Assembly (NCBI GenBank): GCA_022572335.1
Contig: JACZWD010000096.1
Location: 1-9,661 of the forward strand
Length of the DNA: 9,661 nt
Reading direction: 5' to 3'
Origin: Pseudomonadota bacterium
GTDB lineage: Bacteria > Pseudomonadota > Alphaproteobacteria > Rhodospirillales > 2-02-FULL-58-16
Shown here: positions 7,825 through 9,661 of the stretch, piece by piece
How the letters are laid out: each line of letters opens with the position of its first letter
Position numbering within the stretch: the stretch's first letter is position 1
Notes under the pieces: generated by a model
Database searches by the model: none
Seen by the model: only the letters and a program-made list of their open reading frames with translations
What the model was told of the DNA's origin: nothing
Translations under genes and position numbers: made by a program

Positions 7825-7838
7825 TCATTCCCAGTCAA
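7810..7838 (-). promoter_or_regulatory. lexA promoter
   Basis: On the minus strand, TTGACT (7833-7838, 5/6 of consensus) is followed by a 17-base spacer and TAGAAC (7810-7815, 4/6). An A-rich tract, CAAAAAGAA, lies just upstream and resembles an UP element. Transcription would start near 7802, giving a lexA leader of about 140 bases. The overlap of the -10 with the perfect SOS box makes this the most secure promoter in the window. Confidence 0.75.
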
Positions 7839-7894
7839 GCATTCTTTTTGCCCGCCGCGCCGCGCGCGGTCGCCGGCCGTCGCACGTTTGCGGA

Positions 7895-9121
7895 TCAGAC
7901 GGAGATCATGCCCTCGCGCAGGCGGATGATCTCGACGCGCTCGCCGGCCTTGGCCGGCGGGGCGTGGGGCGGGCGCACCACCAGGCAGTCGGCCCTGGCC
8001 AGGCCGGCCATCATGGCGCTGTCCTGGGCGTCGAAGGGCGTCGCCACCAGGGCGCCGTCGCCGTCCACGTCGAGGGTGGCGCGCATGTAGTCCTGGCGGC
8101 GGTCGTTTTCGCCCAGGTCGCGGCCCAGCAGCGCCGTCGCCGGGGGGGCGGCCGCCGGGCCTTCGGCGCGGCGGATGCCGAGCATCACCTCCATCGCCGG
8201 CTTCAGGAACACCACCGAGGTGACGCCGACGGAGACCGGATTTCCGGGCAGGCCGAGCACCGGAACATCGCCGAGGCGGCCGAAAACCAGGGGCTTGCCC
8301 GGCCGCATGGCGACCCTGAAAAAGGTGAGATCCAGCCCCTCGTCGCCGAGGACCTTGCGCACGAGGTCGTATTCCCCCACCGAGGCGCCGCCGAGCGTGA
8401 CCAGCAGGTCGGCGCCGCGCGCCCCCGCCAGCATGCCGCGCAGGGAGTCTTCGTCGTCCCGGGCAATGCCCAGGTTTATCGGCTCGCCGCCCAGCACCGT
8501 GACATAGGCGCCCAGCGCCAGGCTGTTGGAACTGATGATCTGGTCCGGGCCCAGGGGCTCGCCCGGCATGACGACCTCGTTTCCGGTGGCCATGTGCGCG
8601 ATGCGCGGGCGGCGGCGCACCTTGAGCCAGGGCACGTTCATGGCCGCCGCCAGGCCGACGTCGCGGGCCGTCAGCACCATGCCGGCGCGCAACAGGACCT
8701 GGTCCTTTTCGAAGTCCAGCCCGGCCGGGCGGACGAATTTGCCCGCCGGCACGCTTTCCAGCATGGTCACCGAATCGCCTTCCGATTCCGTGTTCTCCTG
8801 GATGACGATGGCGTCGGCGCCCTCGGGGACCGGCGCGCCGGTGAAGATGCGCACGGTCTCGCCGGGGCCGACGGCGCCCGCGAAGCGGCCCCCCGGCACC
8901 GATTCGCCGATTCGCCTCAGGGTGGCCGGCGCCTCGGCGACGTCCGCCGCGCGCACCGCGTAGCCGTCCATGGCGGACGCGGTCGCCGGGGGATAGGCGA
9001 CCCGGGAGGCGACGTCCTCGGCCAGCACCCGGCCCAGGGCGTCGGCCACGCCCACCTGTTCGGCGCTGAGCAGGCGGACGCCGGAGGTGACGTGGGCGAG
9101 GGCTTCGGCGACGGAGATCAT
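7895..9121 (-). CDS. moeA: molybdopterin molybdenumtransferase MoeA
   Basis: Inserts molybdate into adenylylated molybdopterin to make active molybdenum cofactor, in the cytosol. The product is 408 residues (E. coli MoeA is 411). Motifs in order are M51-DGYAV56, TGAPVPEGADAIVIQE (94-109), TGNEVV (179-184), the MoaB/Mog-like domain motif GGASVGEYD (244-252) with its acidic end, MRPGKPL (272-278) and GLPGNPVS (290-297). The C-terminal beta-barrel domain runs from about 328. No gephyrin-like fusion is present. The ATG at 9121 is one base after the moaC stop, and GGGGG at 9128-9132 inside moaC is its ribosome site, so translation is probably coupled to moaC. MoeA, with MoaC, marks an organism that uses molybdoenzymes. 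The stop is 57 bases upstream of the lexA -35, so read-through into lexA is possible. Confidence 0.97.
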   Translation of the reverse strand: MISVAEALAHVTSGVRLLSAEQVGVADALGRVLAEDVASRVAYPPATASAMDGYAVRAADVAEAPATLRRIGESVPGGRFAGAVGPGETVRIFTGAPVPEGADAIVIQENTESEGDSVTMLESVPAGKFVRPAGLDFEKDQVLLRAGMVLTARDVGLAAAMNVPWLKVRRRPRIAHMATGNEVVMPGEPLGPDQIISSNSLALGAYVTVLGGEPINLGIARDDEDSLRGMLAGARGADLLVTLGGASVGEYDLVRKVLGDEGLDLTFFRVAMRPGKPLVFGRLGDVPVLGLPGNPVSVGVTSVVFLKPAMEVMLGIRRAEGPAAAPPATALLGRDLGENDRRQDYMRATLDVDGDGALVATPFDAQDSAMMAGLARADCLVVRPPHAPPAKAGERVEIIRLREGMISV

Positions 9122-9122
9122 G

Positions 9123-9599
9123 CTATTCCCCCGTGAAGGTCCCCGACTTGCCGCCGGCCTTGTGGACGAGGCGGATGTCGGCGATGCGCATGCCCCGGTC
9201 CACCGCCTTGCACATGTCGTAGACGGTAAGGGCGGCGACCGCGACGGCGGTCAGCGCCTCCATCTCGACGCCGGTCCGGCCCTTGAGCTTGCAGGTGGCG
9301 GTGATGTCGACGGCGTTGCGCTCCGCGTCGCACGTCAGGTCCACGGTGATCGCCGTCAGCGCCAGGGGATGGCATAGCGGCACCAGGTCGGGCGTGCGCT
9401 TGGCGCCCATGATCCCGGCCAGCCGGGCGACGCTCAGCACGTCCCCCTTCTTCACCCCGCCCTCGACGATCATGGCCATGGTCTCGGGCCGCATGAGCAC
9501 CGAGCCCTTGGCCGTGGCGGTCCGTTCGCTGGCGTCCTTGTCCGACACGTCCACCATCCGGGCGTTGCCCGCGGAATCCAAATGGGTGAATTCGGCCAT
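9123..9599 (-). CDS. moaC: cyclic pyranopterin monophosphate synthase MoaC
   Basis: Works after the radical-SAM enzyme MoaA: converts 3',8-cyclo-7,8-dihydro-GTP to cyclic pyranopterin monophosphate, the first stable molybdopterin precursor. The product is 158 residues, full length (E. coli 161). Active-site residues sit at the same numbers as in E. coli: K51 (VKKGDV), H77 (PLCHPLALT), D128 and K131 (YDMCKAVDR). The strongly conserved GVEMEALTAV stretch is at 110-119. The ATG at 9599 has GAGGG eight bases upstream (9608-9612). It is followed one base later by moeA, the usual alphaproteobacterial pair. In many relatives trpC lies directly upstream; nothing resembling the TrpC C-terminus is visible in the 62 bases left in the window. 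Confidence 0.98.
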   Translation of the reverse strand: MAEFTHLDSAGNARMVDVSDKDASERTATAKGSVLMRPETMAMIVEGGVKKGDVLSVARLAGIMGAKRTPDLVPLCHPLALTAITVDLTCDAERNAVDITATCKLKGRTGVEMEALTAVAVAALTVYDMCKAVDRGMRIADIRLVHKAGGKSGTFTGE

Positions 9600-9604
9600 G
9601 GCTA

Positions 9605-9631
9605 GTACCCTCTATCATAATAGGATGGTAC
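9605..9631 (-). promoter_or_regulatory. inverted repeat that would enclose the moaC Shine-Dalgarno
   Basis: GTACC (9605-9609) and GGTAC (9627-9631) form perfect outer arms, and CTAT (9612-9615) and ATAG (9620-9623) form inner arms around a CATA loop. The two are joined through a mismatch and a bulged base. In the minus-strand mRNA the moaC GAGGG lies inside the stem. The element could be a translational control hairpin, a protein operator, or the end of the upstream gene's transcript. Confidence 0.4.
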
Positions 9632-9661
9632 GTGTGATCGTCTTTTCGCGTCTTTTGGGCA

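Noticed and set aside
7661..7828. N-terminal extension of lexA to an ATG at 7828
   Set aside because: It would translate through the -10, the SOS box and the leader; all LexA homologues begin at the MLTRKQ methionine.
9600..9661. C-terminal end of trpC, expected upstream of moaC
   Set aside because: None of the three minus-strand frames reads like the TrpC C-terminus; the stretch is too short to say more.
9600..9661. Moco riboswitch upstream of moaC
   Set aside because: The available 62 bases hold only a simple hairpin; the known Moco RNA is much larger and multi-stemmed.

Overview
This window is a GC-rich stretch of chromosome, most likely from an alphaproteobacterium of the Rhodospirillales type. 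Three things support that: a perfect GTTC-N7-GTTC SOS box in front of lexA (the alphaproteobacterial LexA operator, unlike the CTGT-N8-ACAG of enterics); the gene order moaC-moeA-lexA / comEC / gltX-gltA, which is a familiar alphaproteobacterial neighbourhood; and a GluRS with the 'GRWRDRD' form of the zinc-knuckle region. Coding density is high, and I see no mobile element, CRISPR array, rRNA or tRNA.

Layout from left to right. (1) Bases 1-289, minus: the N-terminal 96 residues of a Gfo/Idh/MocA-type oxidoreductase that runs off the left edge. (2) Bases 416-853, plus: glyoxalase I (gloA), with a good ribosome binding site and a plausible promoter. (3) Bases 900-2231, minus: citrate synthase (gltA), convergent with gloA. 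(4) Bases 2331-3737, minus: glutamyl-tRNA synthetase (gltX), separated from gltA by 93 bases holding a strong hairpin. (5) Bases 3938-4681, plus: a YgfF-like short-chain dehydrogenase, divergent from gltX. (6) Bases 4727-6886, plus: comEC, the DNA-uptake channel, 45 bases behind the dehydrogenase. (7) Bases 6956-7660, minus: lexA, convergent with comEC, with a hairpin between the two genes and a clear self-regulated promoter upstream. (8) Bases 7895-9121 and 9123-9599, minus: moeA and moaC, one base apart, both for molybdenum cofactor synthesis. The last 62 bases (9600-9661) hold the moaC ribosome binding site inside an imperfect inverted repeat.

Functionally this is mostly housekeeping: TCA-cycle entry, Glu-tRNA charging, methylglyoxal detoxification, molybdopterin synthesis, SOS control and DNA uptake. 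moaC and moeA are almost certainly one transcription unit. lexA lies downstream on the same strand but has its own SOS promoter. I found no convincing new multi-gene system. The most informative non-coding signals are the lexA promoter with a second near-match LexA site just downstream, and a hairpin that would mask the moaC Shine-Dalgarno. Lesser oddities are the GluRS zinc-ligand loss, the ComEC that lacks a recognisable metallo-beta-lactamase motif, and two genes (gloA and the dehydrogenase) interleaved in the otherwise familiar gene order.
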